From assembly GCA_030824255.1 (NCBI GenBank), contig JAVBYB010000117.1, positions 1-10,065 on the forward strand: a stretch of 10,065 nucleotides of DNA, read 5' to 3'. Under the pieces are notes generated by a model, which had not been told where the DNA came from, did not search any database, and saw nothing but the letters and a program-made list of their open reading frames with translations. A program made the position numbers and the translations under genes. This DNA is from a bacterium. GTDB taxonomy: Bacteria; Pseudomonadota; Alphaproteobacteria; Caulobacterales; Hyphomonadaceae. This document shows, in pieces, positions 1 to 6,978 of this stretch (positions are counted from its first letter, which is position 1; each line of letters starts with the position of its first letter).

Positions 1-935
1 TCATCGATACCTGGTCGAAGGATGGCGCCCTTATCAATCGTCGGACCGGTGCACCCCGCAAGCAGGTAAACGTCAACAACGAGATCGCGCTCGCGAACCA
101 CCACATTCGCCGGCTCCTCGGTTCACGGACTGTCGACAGCCTCATCAAGGGGGACATCCAGCGTCTCCGGACGCAGATCGCTACGGGCGAAACGAAGGTG
201 AATCGGAAAGGACGCAAGCGCGGCCTCATAAAAGTCACCGGCGGGCAGGGAACCGCCGTTCGCGCGGTACGGTTGTTCTCGTCGATCCTTTCCTACGCGG
301 TCGACAACGGCTTCATTGAGCGCAATCCCGCCTTGGGCATTAGATTGCCGGCATCGGGACGGCGGCACCGCTATCTTTCGCCGGAGGAAGTCCGCAGGCT
401 GGGGAATGTGCTTGACCGTGATGCAGCTTCAGAGACTGCCGCCACGGCGGCTATCATTATCAAGCTTTTGATCCTGACAGGCGCTCGCCGGAGCGAGATC
501 GAAGGGCTGAAATGGTCGGAGGTGGATTTCCGGTTCGGGATGCTGCGCAAAGAAACAAGCAAGACCGGCGCGAAGATCATCCCGCTGGCGCGCGCTGCCC
601 TCCTGATACTTGAAGAACAACGTCGATGGACGTCTGGAAATCAAGCGTGGGTCTTTCCTGGCCAGAAGGGCGAGGGCTCTTTCGATGGTCTCGGGAAGGA
701 GTGGGAGAAGGTGCGCAAGCAGGCGGGAATTTCCGATGTGCGTATTCATGATCTTCGCCACACCTTTGCGAGCTTTGGTGCAAGCGGAGGTGTTGGTCTG
801 CCTCTTATTGGCGGGATACTGGGTCATAGTCAGGCCTCTACAACGCAGCGATACGCCCACCTAGCTGACACGCCGTTGCGGGCAGCAGCCAATGTTATCG
901 GCAGTGAGATCGCAGCAAGCCTGTTCCAAGGGTGA
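1..935 (+). CDS. Tyrosine recombinase / phage-type integrase, 5'-truncated by the window edge
   Basis: The reading frame is open from base 3 to the TGA at 933-935, so the gene begins outside the window; the in-frame GTG at 198 is internal. The upstream part (bases 3-197) reads as a helical SAM-like core-binding region, including SRTVDSLIKGDIQRLR. Counting from the GTG, the catalytic domain shows the tyrosine recombinase residues in order: Arg97 in TGARRSE, a likely beta-hairpin Lys122 in ETSKTG, His184 and Arg187 in HDLRHTFAS, His210 in GILGHSQ, and the nucleophile Tyr219 in TTQRYAHL. All catalytic positions are present, so the visible part looks functional. The protein would cut and rejoin DNA to integrate or excise a mobile element. 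It converges on the alcohol dehydrogenase gene with a 93-base gap. No tRNA or att repeat is visible, so which side of the gene the element lies on cannot be told. Confidence 0.93.
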   Translation, partial: IDTWSKDGALINRRTGAPRKQVNVNNEIALANHHIRRLLGSRTVDSLIKGDIQRLRTQIATGETKVNRKGRKRGLIKVTGGQGTAVRAVRLFSSILSYAVDNGFIERNPALGIRLPASGRRHRYLSPEEVRRLGNVLDRDAASETAATAAIIIKLLILTGARRSEIEGLKWSEVDFRFGMLRKETSKTGAKIIPLARAALLILEEQRRWTSGNQAWVFPGQKGEGSFDGLGKEWEKVRKQAGISDVRIHDLRHTFASFGASGGVGLPLIGGILGHSQASTTQRYAHLADTPLRAAANVIGSEIAASLFQG

Positions 936-1028
936 AGGCCTTCCTCAGTCATTCGCCCATGTTTCGCGTGAGTCCGCTCTTGGCCCAGTCCTGCCATGCA
1001 ACGACGAATCCGAGCTCTGGGCGACGCA

Positions 1029-2045
1029 TCAAGTAAGCAGAAGGGTCTTAATGGCGCGCCGCTCGTCCATAGCGCGGTAGCCCTCGGCGGCGTCGGCAAG
1101 CGGGAGCGACAGGTCGAAGACCTTGCCCGGATTGATCTCACGTTTGAGGATCAGGTCCATCAGATGAGGTAGGAAGCGGCGAACGGGGGCGGGGCCGCCC
1201 ATCATGCCGGTTTGCGAGAAGAACAAAGCTTGCCCGTCGAGTTCGACACCGTGCGGCACTCCGACATAGCCGATCATGGATCCAGGGCGAGCGACGTTGA
1301 TCGCCTGTTTCATCGACTCCTGCGTCCCGACGCACTCGAGAACGGCATCGGCTCCAATGTTGCGGGTCAACTCCCTGATCCGGGCAACGCCTGCATCGCC
1401 ACGTTCGGAGATGATGTCGGTCGCGCCGTATTCGAGGGCCAGATCCTGGCGGGACTTGTGACGGCTCATGGCGATGATCCGCCCCGCACCCATCTGCTTG
1501 GCCGCCAGTACGCCCATCAGGCCGACTGCGCCATCGCCCACGACCACGACCGTCGAACCAGGTTGCACGCGCGCCGCGTCAGCTGCGTACCAGCCAGTGC
1601 CAAGAACATCGGAGGCGGCGAGTAGGCTGGGGATCAGGTCGTCCGGTGGAATCTCTGCCGTGGCGATCAGTGTTCCATCAGCCAATGGGACGCGTGCAAA
1701 GGCCGCCTGTGCGCCGGTCATGAACTCGCGCTGCTCACAGGAGGACTGAAATCCGAACTTGCAGTGCGGACACGTGTTGTCGGAGAGGCAGAATGAGCCG
1801 ACGACAAACTGACCTGGCTTCACCGAAGTGACGGCGCTACCGACTTCGACAACGATGCCGCAGTATTCATGGCCCATGGCCATGGGTGCGCTGACATCGT
1901 TTAGACCGCGGAACGGCCACAGATCCGACCCACAAATGCAGGTGGCGGACAGCCGGATGATGGCGTCTGTGGGCAAGAGGATCTTGGGTTCGGGTACATC
2001 CTGAGATCGAACATCCCCAGGTCCGTAGAGCATTGTTCCCAGCAT
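1029..2045 (-). CDS. Zinc-dependent alcohol dehydrogenase (MDR superfamily)
   Basis: This 338-residue cytoplasmic enzyme is expected to interconvert an alcohol and an aldehyde or ketone using NAD(P). The N-terminal GroES-like domain carries the catalytic zinc site: Cys38 in CICGSD and Gly58-His59-Glu60, with Asp146 in AASDVLGTG a likely further ligand. The structural-zinc loop has Cys92, Cys95 and Cys103, but the expected first Cys position (residue 89) is Asp, and another Cys lies at 86. The Rossmann domain begins near residue 165 with VVVVGDGAVG. The length is normal for the family. The ATG at 2045 is preceded by a good ribosome binding site (GAGGAGA on the minus strand). The gene is the last of the minus-strand block, 66 bases after the preceding gene; that gap holds a perfect palindrome, so it may have its own promoter and regulator. 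The substrate cannot be inferred from sequence. Confidence 0.93.
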   Translation of the reverse strand: MLGTMLYGPGDVRSQDVPEPKILLPTDAIIRLSATCICGSDLWPFRGLNDVSAPMAMGHEYCGIVVEVGSAVTSVKPGQFVVGSFCLSDNTCPHCKFGFQSSCEQREFMTGAQAAFARVPLADGTLIATAEIPPDDLIPSLLAASDVLGTGWYAADAARVQPGSTVVVVGDGAVGLMGVLAAKQMGAGRIIAMSRHKSRQDLALEYGATDIISERGDAGVARIRELTRNIGADAVLECVGTQESMKQAINVARPGSMIGYVGVPHGVELDGQALFFSQTGMMGGPAPVRRFLPHLMDLILKREINPGKVFDLSLPLADAAEGYRAMDERRAIKTLLLT

Positions 2046-2071
2046 CGGGGTCTCCTCAAAGTTTGTGCTTC

Positions 2072-2088
2072 TCCTGAACAGTTCAGGA
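2072..2088. promoter_or_regulatory. Perfect 17-bp palindrome, putative operator upstream of the alcohol dehydrogenase
   Basis: TCCTGAACAGTTCAGGA has two perfect 8-base arms around a single central base. It lies 26 bases upstream of the alcohol dehydrogenase start codon, between that gene and the NAD(P)-binding protein gene. Size and symmetry fit the operator of a dimeric repressor such as a TetR- or MarR-type protein, but no such regulator is encoded in this window. As RNA it could fold into a 7-bp hairpin with a 3-base loop, but no U-run follows in the transcribed direction, so an intrinsic terminator is unlikely. Confidence 0.5.
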
Positions 2089-2111
2089 CGTCACGACGCA
2101 GTCCGACCCGG

Positions 2112-2735
2112 TCAATTCAGACCAAGCCGATCCCGCAGATCAGTTGCGTTGGTATTGGCGCGGAACCCCGGCCCACCCCGCTGAAACTTGCGGGCTGCGG
2201 CGAGATCTCCAACTTTCACAGGCTCGCAGCCGGCGTCACGCACGAGCGCCTCGACATCGGCAAGCGCTGCCGGATCGTCGCTCGCCACCGGCACGCCGAG
2301 TTTGGCGCCACGGCCCGCCGCCGAGGCTTCGATATCCGTGGCGTCGACTGCACTGAAGGCGCGAACAACGCGTGATGAGGGAAACATGCGAGCCGTCGCC
2401 TGGGCGACACCTTCTGCTTCGATGTCACGACGGAATGCCTCGGGGTCGGGGATGTAGGGGTTGCACGCATCAATGAGGAGCTTTCCCTTGAGCGCGACAC
2501 ACAACGTCTCAGCGAGCTTCGGGAGCGTGGAGTAGGGCACCGCAATCAGTGCGACATCTCCAAACGACGCCGCTTCCTGTACGGTGCCGGCAAAGGCGTG
2601 AGGGCCAAGCCGTTTCGCGCGCTGCTCCTGCTTTGCGAGATCACGCGCAGAAAACATCACGTCATGACCTGCGGCCACCCATGCCTCGCCCACGGTCCCG
2701 CCGAGCCAGCCTGCGCCAATAATTCCAATTTTCAC
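2112..2735 (-). CDS. F420-reductase-like NAD(P)-binding oxidoreductase
   Basis: This 207-residue protein is a compact Rossmann-fold member of the NADPH:F420 oxidoreductase-like family (F420_oxidored, PF03807). It opens directly with the dinucleotide-binding loop GIIGAGWLGG (GxGxxG at residues 7-12). The next strand ends in FSARD near residues 28-32, where the Ser/Arg would suit the 2'-phosphate of NADP. DVALIAVPYSTLP near residues 60-73 and the segment around LLIDACNPY match the family's core. Proteobacterial members usually occur without F420 and their acceptor is unknown, so the substrate is open. Translation starts at a GTG (2733-2735), preceded by AAGGAAGAG as ribosome binding site. The gene follows the upstream SDR gene by 30 bases and probably shares its transcript. 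It is likely a cytoplasmic auxiliary reductase of the block. Confidence 0.85.
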   Translation of the reverse strand: MKIGIIGAGWLGGTVGEAWVAAGHDVMFSARDLAKQEQRAKRLGPHAFAGTVQEAASFGDVALIAVPYSTLPKLAETLCVALKGKLLIDACNPYIPDPEAFRRDIEAEGVAQATARMFPSSRVVRAFSAVDATDIEASAAGRGAKLGVPVASDDPAALADVEALVRDAGCEPVKVGDLAAARKFQRGGPGFRANTNATDLRDRLGLN

Positions 2736-2765
2736 GGCTCTCTTCCTTTGTGTGTATCGTGACCG

Positions 2766-3599
2766 TCAACCTGGCGACGGCAATTTGCCGGCGCGCATCG
2801 CGGCGATCACGCCGCCATCGATCAGCAGGTCGCTGCCCGTAATGAAGCCCGCGTCCGGTCCAAGCAGATAGTTTGCAGCAATCGCAATCTCGTCGGGCGG
2901 CGCCATACGTCCAGCCGGTGAGGCCGTGATCATCGCCCTGTAGCCGTCGCCGATCGGCGAGTTCAGCTCATGCTGCGAAAGCGGCGTCGCTATGATCCCC
3001 GGGCTGATCGAATTGACACGGGCGCCCTTCGCACCCCAGCTTACAGCTGCCGCTTGAACGCGGAGTGAGTTCGCGCGCTTGGCCATCATGTAGGCGATCA
3101 TTGAGTTCGGCACCGCAGCCGCTGACAAGAAAGGTAGCGCCAGCAGGTCGTCAGCTGGCGTGAATGCCAAGGCATGGTCCTGTTCGGGCGGCAGCGCGGG
3201 CAGCATGTAGCCCGCCATGCTTGAGATGATCAGGCCAGCGCCGCCGGGTGCAATGACGCGCTCGAATTCTTCGAACACCACAGCCGATCCATAGAGATCG
3301 ATAGCTAGAACGCGCTCCGGCGTCGCCATGTTTGGCGATAGGCCCGCTGTGTTGATCACCTGGATGACACGGCCGAGGTCTGTAGCGGCGTCCGCAAGCG
3401 AGCGCACGGATTCGCGGGACGAGACGTCAACACGATGAGTTGCGACTTCATAGCTGGCGTTTGTGAGGTCCGCTGCAGCGGCTGCGAGTGTCTTCTCGTT
3501 CCAGTCAGCCAGCAGGATTGTCCTGCCGAAACCTTGCCGGCGCGCGATGGCGGCGCCAATGCCGCCAGCGCCGATAACTACGACCACGTCATGGGCCAA
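2766..3599 (-). CDS. Short-chain dehydrogenase/reductase, copy 1 (with Ser-Tyr spacer insertion)
   Basis: This 277-residue SDR has the cofactor loop GAGGIG at residues 10-15, Asp32 in LLADWN (suggesting NAD preference), VDVS at 57-60, an NNAG-like NTAG at 83-86, the catalytic Ser127 in ISSMAG, Tyr170 and Lys174 in YMMAK, and the ISPGIIATPL segment after the active site. It ends with the usual GFITGSDLLIDGG. Ser127 and Tyr170 are 43 residues apart rather than the roughly 13 of classical SDRs, so a segment of about 30 residues (around 131-163) is inserted there. The start is uncertain: TTG at 3597-3599 is the first codon usable after an in-frame TAA, and GTG at 3585-3587 would also leave the cofactor loop intact; neither has a clear ribosome binding site. 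It is a close paralogue of the next gene upstream (3665-4507), 65 bases away, and probably lies in the same operon. The substrate is unknown. Confidence 0.9.
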   Translation of the reverse strand: MAHDVVVVIGAGGIGAAIARRQGFGRTILLADWNEKTLAAAAADLTNASYEVATHRVDVSSRESVRSLADAATDLGRVIQVINTAGLSPNMATPERVLAIDLYGSAVVFEEFERVIAPGGAGLIISSMAGYMLPALPPEQDHALAFTPADDLLALPFLSAAAVPNSMIAYMMAKRANSLRVQAAAVSWGAKGARVNSISPGIIATPLSQHELNSPIGDGYRAMITASPAGRMAPPDEIAIAANYLLGPDAGFITGSDLLIDGGVIAAMRAGKLPSPG

Positions 3600-3664
3600 T
3601 GTGGATACACTTTTCTTGTTACTGGATTTTGATTACGGGCGAAGCTGCTTAGGTGAAGGTTGAG

Positions 3665-4507
3665 TTACTTTGGCGCGAGTTCGCCGTACCAGTAGGAAGC
3701 TGTGACGCCGCCATCCATGAGGAAGTCGCTCCCCGTGATGAAGGCGCCATCAGGTCCCATCAAAAGCGCGCCGACATTGCCGACTTCATCCGGCGTTGCC
3801 GCGCGGCCGACTGGAGAAAGCTCGATCATCCGGCGATAGCCGTCGCCGCGCGGTCCGCTCAGTTCGTCGTTGGCCAGCGGCGTGATCACGATGCCAGGGC
3901 TGATCGTGTTGATCCTTGCGCCGCGCTTTCCCCATTTCACGGCTTCGGCCATGACACGCAGAGAGTTCGCGCGCTTTGAAATCTGATAGGCGTGAAGGGA
4001 CTCGTTCACCTGATCCGGCTGAAGCATGGGAAGTTTCAACAGATCGTCAGCGGGCGTGGTCGCGAGCTGTTTGTTTTCTTCCGCAGTCAACGCCCCCAGA
4101 CGGTGGCCGGATTGGGAGGCGATGACGACGCCGGATCCACCCTTGCCGATGACGGCGCCAAACTCCTCCAGCACCAACGCAGTGCCATAGAGGTCAACCG
4201 AGAGAATTGTTGCGGGTGAAGCTTGCGAAGGAGAGACGCCGGCTGCGTGGATAACGCCTGTAATTGTTCCGAGCGCGGTGGCTGTCTCGACAAGGGCATG
4301 AACCGACGGTCGCGACGATACGTCAACCGTCGCAGTGCTCACGGCAAATCCGGCGTTATGGAGGACGAGAGCGGCCGCGTCTGCGCTCTCCTTGCGCAGA
4401 TCAGCTAGAAGGACGTGCTTGCCCGTGCTGACCCGGCGGGCGATTGCTTGGCCGATCGAGCCCGCGCCTATGACGACAATGACTTCGCCTTCAACAGACC
4501 TGCTCAT
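3665..4507 (-). CDS. Short-chain dehydrogenase/reductase, copy 2 (with Ser-Tyr spacer insertion)
   Basis: This 280-residue paralogue of the adjacent SDR has GAGSIG at residues 14-19, Asp36 in LLADLRK, VDVSSR at 61-66, HAAG at 87-90, Ser131 in IASQSG, Tyr174 and Lys178 in YQISK, and GAFITGSDFLMDGG near the C-terminus. Ser131 and Tyr174 are 43 residues apart, the same unusual spacing as in copy 1, and both share the motif TPADDLL inside the inserted segment. The ATG at 4507 has a good ribosome binding site (AAAGGAAC, about six bases away). It is the first enzyme gene after the LysR gene on the same strand. The 138-base gap upstream is roomy enough for a promoter and contains an inverted repeat. 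Expected role: NAD(P)-dependent reduction or oxidation of a small carbonyl or alcohol in the cytoplasm; substrate not inferable. Confidence 0.92.
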   Translation of the reverse strand: MSRSVEGEVIVVIGAGSIGQAIARRVSTGKHVLLADLRKESADAAALVLHNAGFAVSTATVDVSSRPSVHALVETATALGTITGVIHAAGVSPSQASPATILSVDLYGTALVLEEFGAVIGKGGSGVVIASQSGHRLGALTAEENKQLATTPADDLLKLPMLQPDQVNESLHAYQISKRANSLRVMAEAVKWGKRGARINTISPGIVITPLANDELSGPRGDGYRRMIELSPVGRAATPDEVGNVGALLMGPDGAFITGSDFLMDGGVTASYWYGELAPK

Positions 4508-4567
4508 GTTTGTTCCTTTCAGGCGGCGAGGGTCACACGACCCATCTGCGACTGGCCTGAAGGAATG

Positions 4568-4615
4568 TAGGCTCGATCCTCCGCCCGATTAGCCGTTGAA
4601 ACAGGCAAGAGCCTA
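4568..4615. promoter_or_regulatory. Inverted repeat TAGGCTC-N34-GAGCCTA upstream of the SDR operon, putative regulator site
   Basis: TAGGCTC (4568-4574) and GAGCCTA (4609-4615) are perfect 7-base inverted arms in the 138-base gap between lysR and the first SDR gene. Inside lies CGATTAG (4586-4592), whose complement CTAATCG also occurs in the lysR-MFS gap. The overall span of about 48 bases is compatible with a LysR-type tetramer footprint. A 7-base inverted repeat can arise by chance in a gap of this size, so the shared half-site is the main support. Confidence 0.3.
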
Positions 4616-4645
4616 TGTCGGTAATTCATGAAACAGAATGGCGCG

Positions 4646-5545
4646 CTACCGCCGCCGTTTTGGGTTCAGATAGTCGAGCAGGAGCGTAAATGCTGGAGAA
4701 TGCTGACGGCGGCTCGGGTAATAGAGGTGGTAGCCGTCGAAGGGCGGGCTCCAGTCGCTGAGCACGCGCACCAACTCGCCTGAGGCTATCAGCGGCTTCA
4801 TGTGATCTTCAGGAAGGTAGGCGATCCCGAACCCGGCGACTGCAGCGCACTTGATCATCCGCACCTCGTTGAACACGAACTGCCCGTCGACGCGAACATT
4901 GAGTTCCCGGCCGTCCTTTTCAAACTCCCACGCATAGAGACCACCGATGGTCGCCATTCGCAGGTTGATACACTGATGCGCGGTTAAATCATGCGGCGTC
5001 TTGGGCTTTGGTCTCTTCGCGAAATAGGAAGGCGCCGCGGCTGCGATCATCCGAAGTTGGGGGCCGATGCTCGTCGCGATCATGTCCTTCGCAACTTGTT
5101 CCCCCAGCCGCACCCCCGCATCGAAGCGCTGCTCGACAATGTCGACAAGCGCGGAGTTGATGGACAGCTCGATCTTGATGTCAGGGTAGTCGGCGGCAAG
5201 CTTGGCGATCGCCGGCCACAGCACGGTTTCGGCTGCGTGTTGAGGTGTCGTAATCCGAATCACTCCGCCAGGTTTTTCCCGCAGCTCGCCGATAGACGCG
5301 AGGCGCGCGTCAATGTCGTCAAGGGCAGGGCGCAGCGTCTCGAGTAGCCTTTCGCCGGCGTCGGTAGGAGCAACACTTCGGGTCGTCCGCATCAGCAGTC
5401 GAACGCCAAGTCTGGCTTCAAGACGTTTGATCGTGTGACTAAGGGCTGACTGGGACGTGCCCATTTTGGCAGCCGCACGCGTGAACGAGCGCTCCTCCGC
5501 CACCCGCATGAACGCGGCAAGATCGCCAAGTTCGTCTCGATCCAT
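4646..5545 (-). CDS. LysR-family transcriptional regulator
   Basis: This 299-residue protein has the usual LysR length and layout. An N-terminal winged helix-turn-helix covers about residues 6-65, with the HTH in FTRAAAKMGTSQSALSHTIK (21-40), followed by RLEARLGVRLLMR and the wing up to TDAGERLL. A linker helix runs to about 90, and the inducer-binding domain fills 95-295. Its RITTPQ start and the ending with FGIAYLPEDHM and HLYYPSRRQHSPAF resemble the CrgA/DmlR-like branch. The start at 5545 leaves 121 bases to the divergent MFS gene, a classic arrangement for a LysR protein controlling its neighbour and itself. The SDR genes also follow on its own strand, so it may control both sides (inference). 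The ribosome binding site is weak (TTGGGG). The inducer is unknown; an aldehyde or other electrophile would fit the neighbours. Confidence 0.95.
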   Translation of the reverse strand: MDRDELGDLAAFMRVAEERSFTRAAAKMGTSQSALSHTIKRLEARLGVRLLMRTTRSVAPTDAGERLLETLRPALDDIDARLASIGELREKPGGVIRITTPQHAAETVLWPAIAKLAADYPDIKIELSINSALVDIVEQRFDAGVRLGEQVAKDMIATSIGPQLRMIAAAAPSYFAKRPKPKTPHDLTAHQCINLRMATIGGLYAWEFEKDGRELNVRVDGQFVFNEVRMIKCAAVAGFGIAYLPEDHMKPLIASGELVRVLSDWSPPFDGYHLYYPSRRQHSPAFTLLLDYLNPKRRR

Positions 5546-5568
5546 TGATGAAGCCCCAACATAGGTAC

Positions 5569-5636
5569 ATGCCGATCTTAACGCCTAATCGCTAGGCGGC
5601 CTACCCCTTAGTTATCGGCTCAACGATCGTCGGCAT
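5569..5636. promoter_or_regulatory. lysR-MFS divergent control region with nested inverted repeats
   Basis: The 121-base gap between the divergent lysR and MFS genes contains CGCCTAATCGCTAGGCG (5582-5598), an inverted repeat with two 6-base arms around five bases. A third GCCTA half-site lies at 5599-5603. An outer pair, ATGCCGA (5569-5575) and TCGGCAT (5630-5636), encloses these. The position matches where a LysR protein normally binds to control itself and a divergent target. No convincing -35/-10 pair could be assigned on either strand. Confidence 0.4.
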
Positions 5637-5666
5637 GGGTGCCGCGGCGATCAGGAGACAGCCGTC

Positions 5667-6902
5667 ATGATCCTGCAGCCCTCACTGTCCGAGACAGTCG
5701 ACCGCGAAAAACGACTGCGCACGCCTTGGGTGCTCGCGGTCTTGAGCGCGCTCATGGGGTTCGCGTCGATCTCGACAGACCTCTATCTGCCCGCGCTCCC
5801 AGCCATGACCACCGCTCTCCATGCCGGAGCCGGGTCGATGGAAGTGACAATCTCCAGCTACCTCGCAGGCTTCAGCCTCGGACAGCTCCTCTGGGGCCCG
5901 ATCGGCGACCGCTTCGGGCGGCGCATGCCGATTGTCATAGGGCTTGTGCTTTTTGCCATCGGATCGGCGGGATGTGCTTTGTCGACAAGCGCGATCGAAG
6001 TCATCGGCTGGCGCATTGTCCAGGCCTCCGGCGCCTGCGCCGGCGTCGTGTTGGGCCGAGCGATGGTTCGCGATCTCTATTCCGGTGAGCGCGCGGCACA
6101 AATGATGTCGACCCTCATGACGGTCATGGCTATCGCGCCGCTTCTGGGGCCGTTTGTAGGTGGACAGATTCTCAACTTCGGATCCTGGCAGGCGATCTTC
6201 TGGACGCTGGTCGCAATCGGCGCGCTGACGCTGATAGCCGTCCTGACGATACCGGAAACGCTTCCTGCGGAGCGCCGCAACCACGAGCCTCTTAGCGGGG
6301 CGCTCGGCGAGTATTTACGCCTCCTACGCCAGCCTCGCATACTCGGCTTCATCGGGGCCGGCGCATTCTTCTACGCAGGGATGTTCGCCTATATCGCAGG
6401 AACGCCCTTCGCGTACATCAGCTTCTATCACGTGCCGGCCCAGTTCTACGGATTGTTGTTCGGCGCAGGCATCCTCGGCATCATGGCGACAAACCTGCTG
6501 AACGCACGCCTCGTGGTGCGCGTAGGCGGCGTGCGGCTCATGCGCATTGGAACAGGCGGGGCAGCGATTGCTGCAGTGCTATTGATCTTTGATTCCCTTG
6601 CCGGGTTCGGTGGGCTAGCTGGAGTTGCGATCCCGCTTTTCGTCTTCGTTGGAATGACCGGGCTCATCGTGGCGAACTCGATATCAGGCGCGATGGCGAG
6701 TTTTCCGGACAGGGCAGGGACAGTTTCAGCCCTCGTCGGGGCTCTTCAGTATGGAGCCGGCATCGTTGGCTCGGCGCTCGTTGGGGCGTTGGCCGACGGC
6801 ACACCTATGCCAATGGCCTGGGTGATAGGCGCGGCCAGCGTCGGTAGCGTTGCTTGCGCATTTCTCCTCATTCGAAGCCCCACTCATGAACCCCGCGCAT
6901 AA
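5667..6902 (+). CDS. Bcr/CflA-type MFS drug/metabolite exporter
   Basis: This 411-residue inner-membrane protein has the hydrophobic pattern of a 12-helix major facilitator. Signature segments of the Bcr/CflA group (drug:H+ antiporters) are visible: DLYLPALP at residues 38-45 after the first helix, motif A GPIGDRFGRR at 77-86, the helix-4 RIVQASGAC (116-124), RAMVRDLYSG at 131-140, and motif C-like APLLGPFVGG at 157-166. ATG 5667 is chosen because AGGAGA (5653-5658) lies eight bases upstream and the first helix begins soon after a short charged N-terminus. It heads the plus-strand block and diverges from lysR, so LysR-controlled expression is likely. It probably exports a toxic substrate or product connected with the downstream enzymes; the actual substrate cannot be read from the sequence. 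Confidence 0.93.
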   Translation: MILQPSLSETVDREKRLRTPWVLAVLSALMGFASISTDLYLPALPAMTTALHAGAGSMEVTISSYLAGFSLGQLLWGPIGDRFGRRMPIVIGLVLFAIGSAGCALSTSAIEVIGWRIVQASGACAGVVLGRAMVRDLYSGERAAQMMSTLMTVMAIAPLLGPFVGGQILNFGSWQAIFWTLVAIGALTLIAVLTIPETLPAERRNHEPLSGALGEYLRLLRQPRILGFIGAGAFFYAGMFAYIAGTPFAYISFYHVPAQFYGLLFGAGILGIMATNLLNARLVVRVGGVRLMRIGTGGAAIAAVLLIFDSLAGFGGLAGVAIPLFVFVGMTGLIVANSISGAMASFPDRAGTVSALVGALQYGAGIVGSALVGALADGTPMPMAWVIGAASVGSVACAFLLIRSPTHEPRA

Positions 6903-6978
6903 CCTCATTCGCCGTGCGCTGCTAATCATCCGGGGCGTGCGCCCTAACTTTATCGTCTCGAGCCGCAGGAGATCACGC

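Noticed and set aside
198..935. Integrase beginning at GTG 198
   Set aside because: The frame is open to the window start and the upstream codons read as a plausible core-binding domain, so the true start is outside the window.
934..943. GAAGGCCTTC palindrome at the integrase stop as terminator
   Set aside because: It has no loop and no following T-run. A further weak repeat (GCCCAG 983-988, CTGGGC 1017-1022) has a 28-base spacer, so no intrinsic terminator is supported.
5682..6284. 200-codon open frame on the minus strand opposite the MFS gene
   Set aside because: Its composition is charged and low in complexity and it shows no domain; the plus-strand transporter motifs explain this DNA.
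6850..6978. TTG 6850 or ATG 6886 as start of the CMD-cupin gene
   Set aside because: Both lie inside the MFS gene without a ribosome binding site. GTG 6979 has AGGAGA at good spacing and begins a signal peptide.
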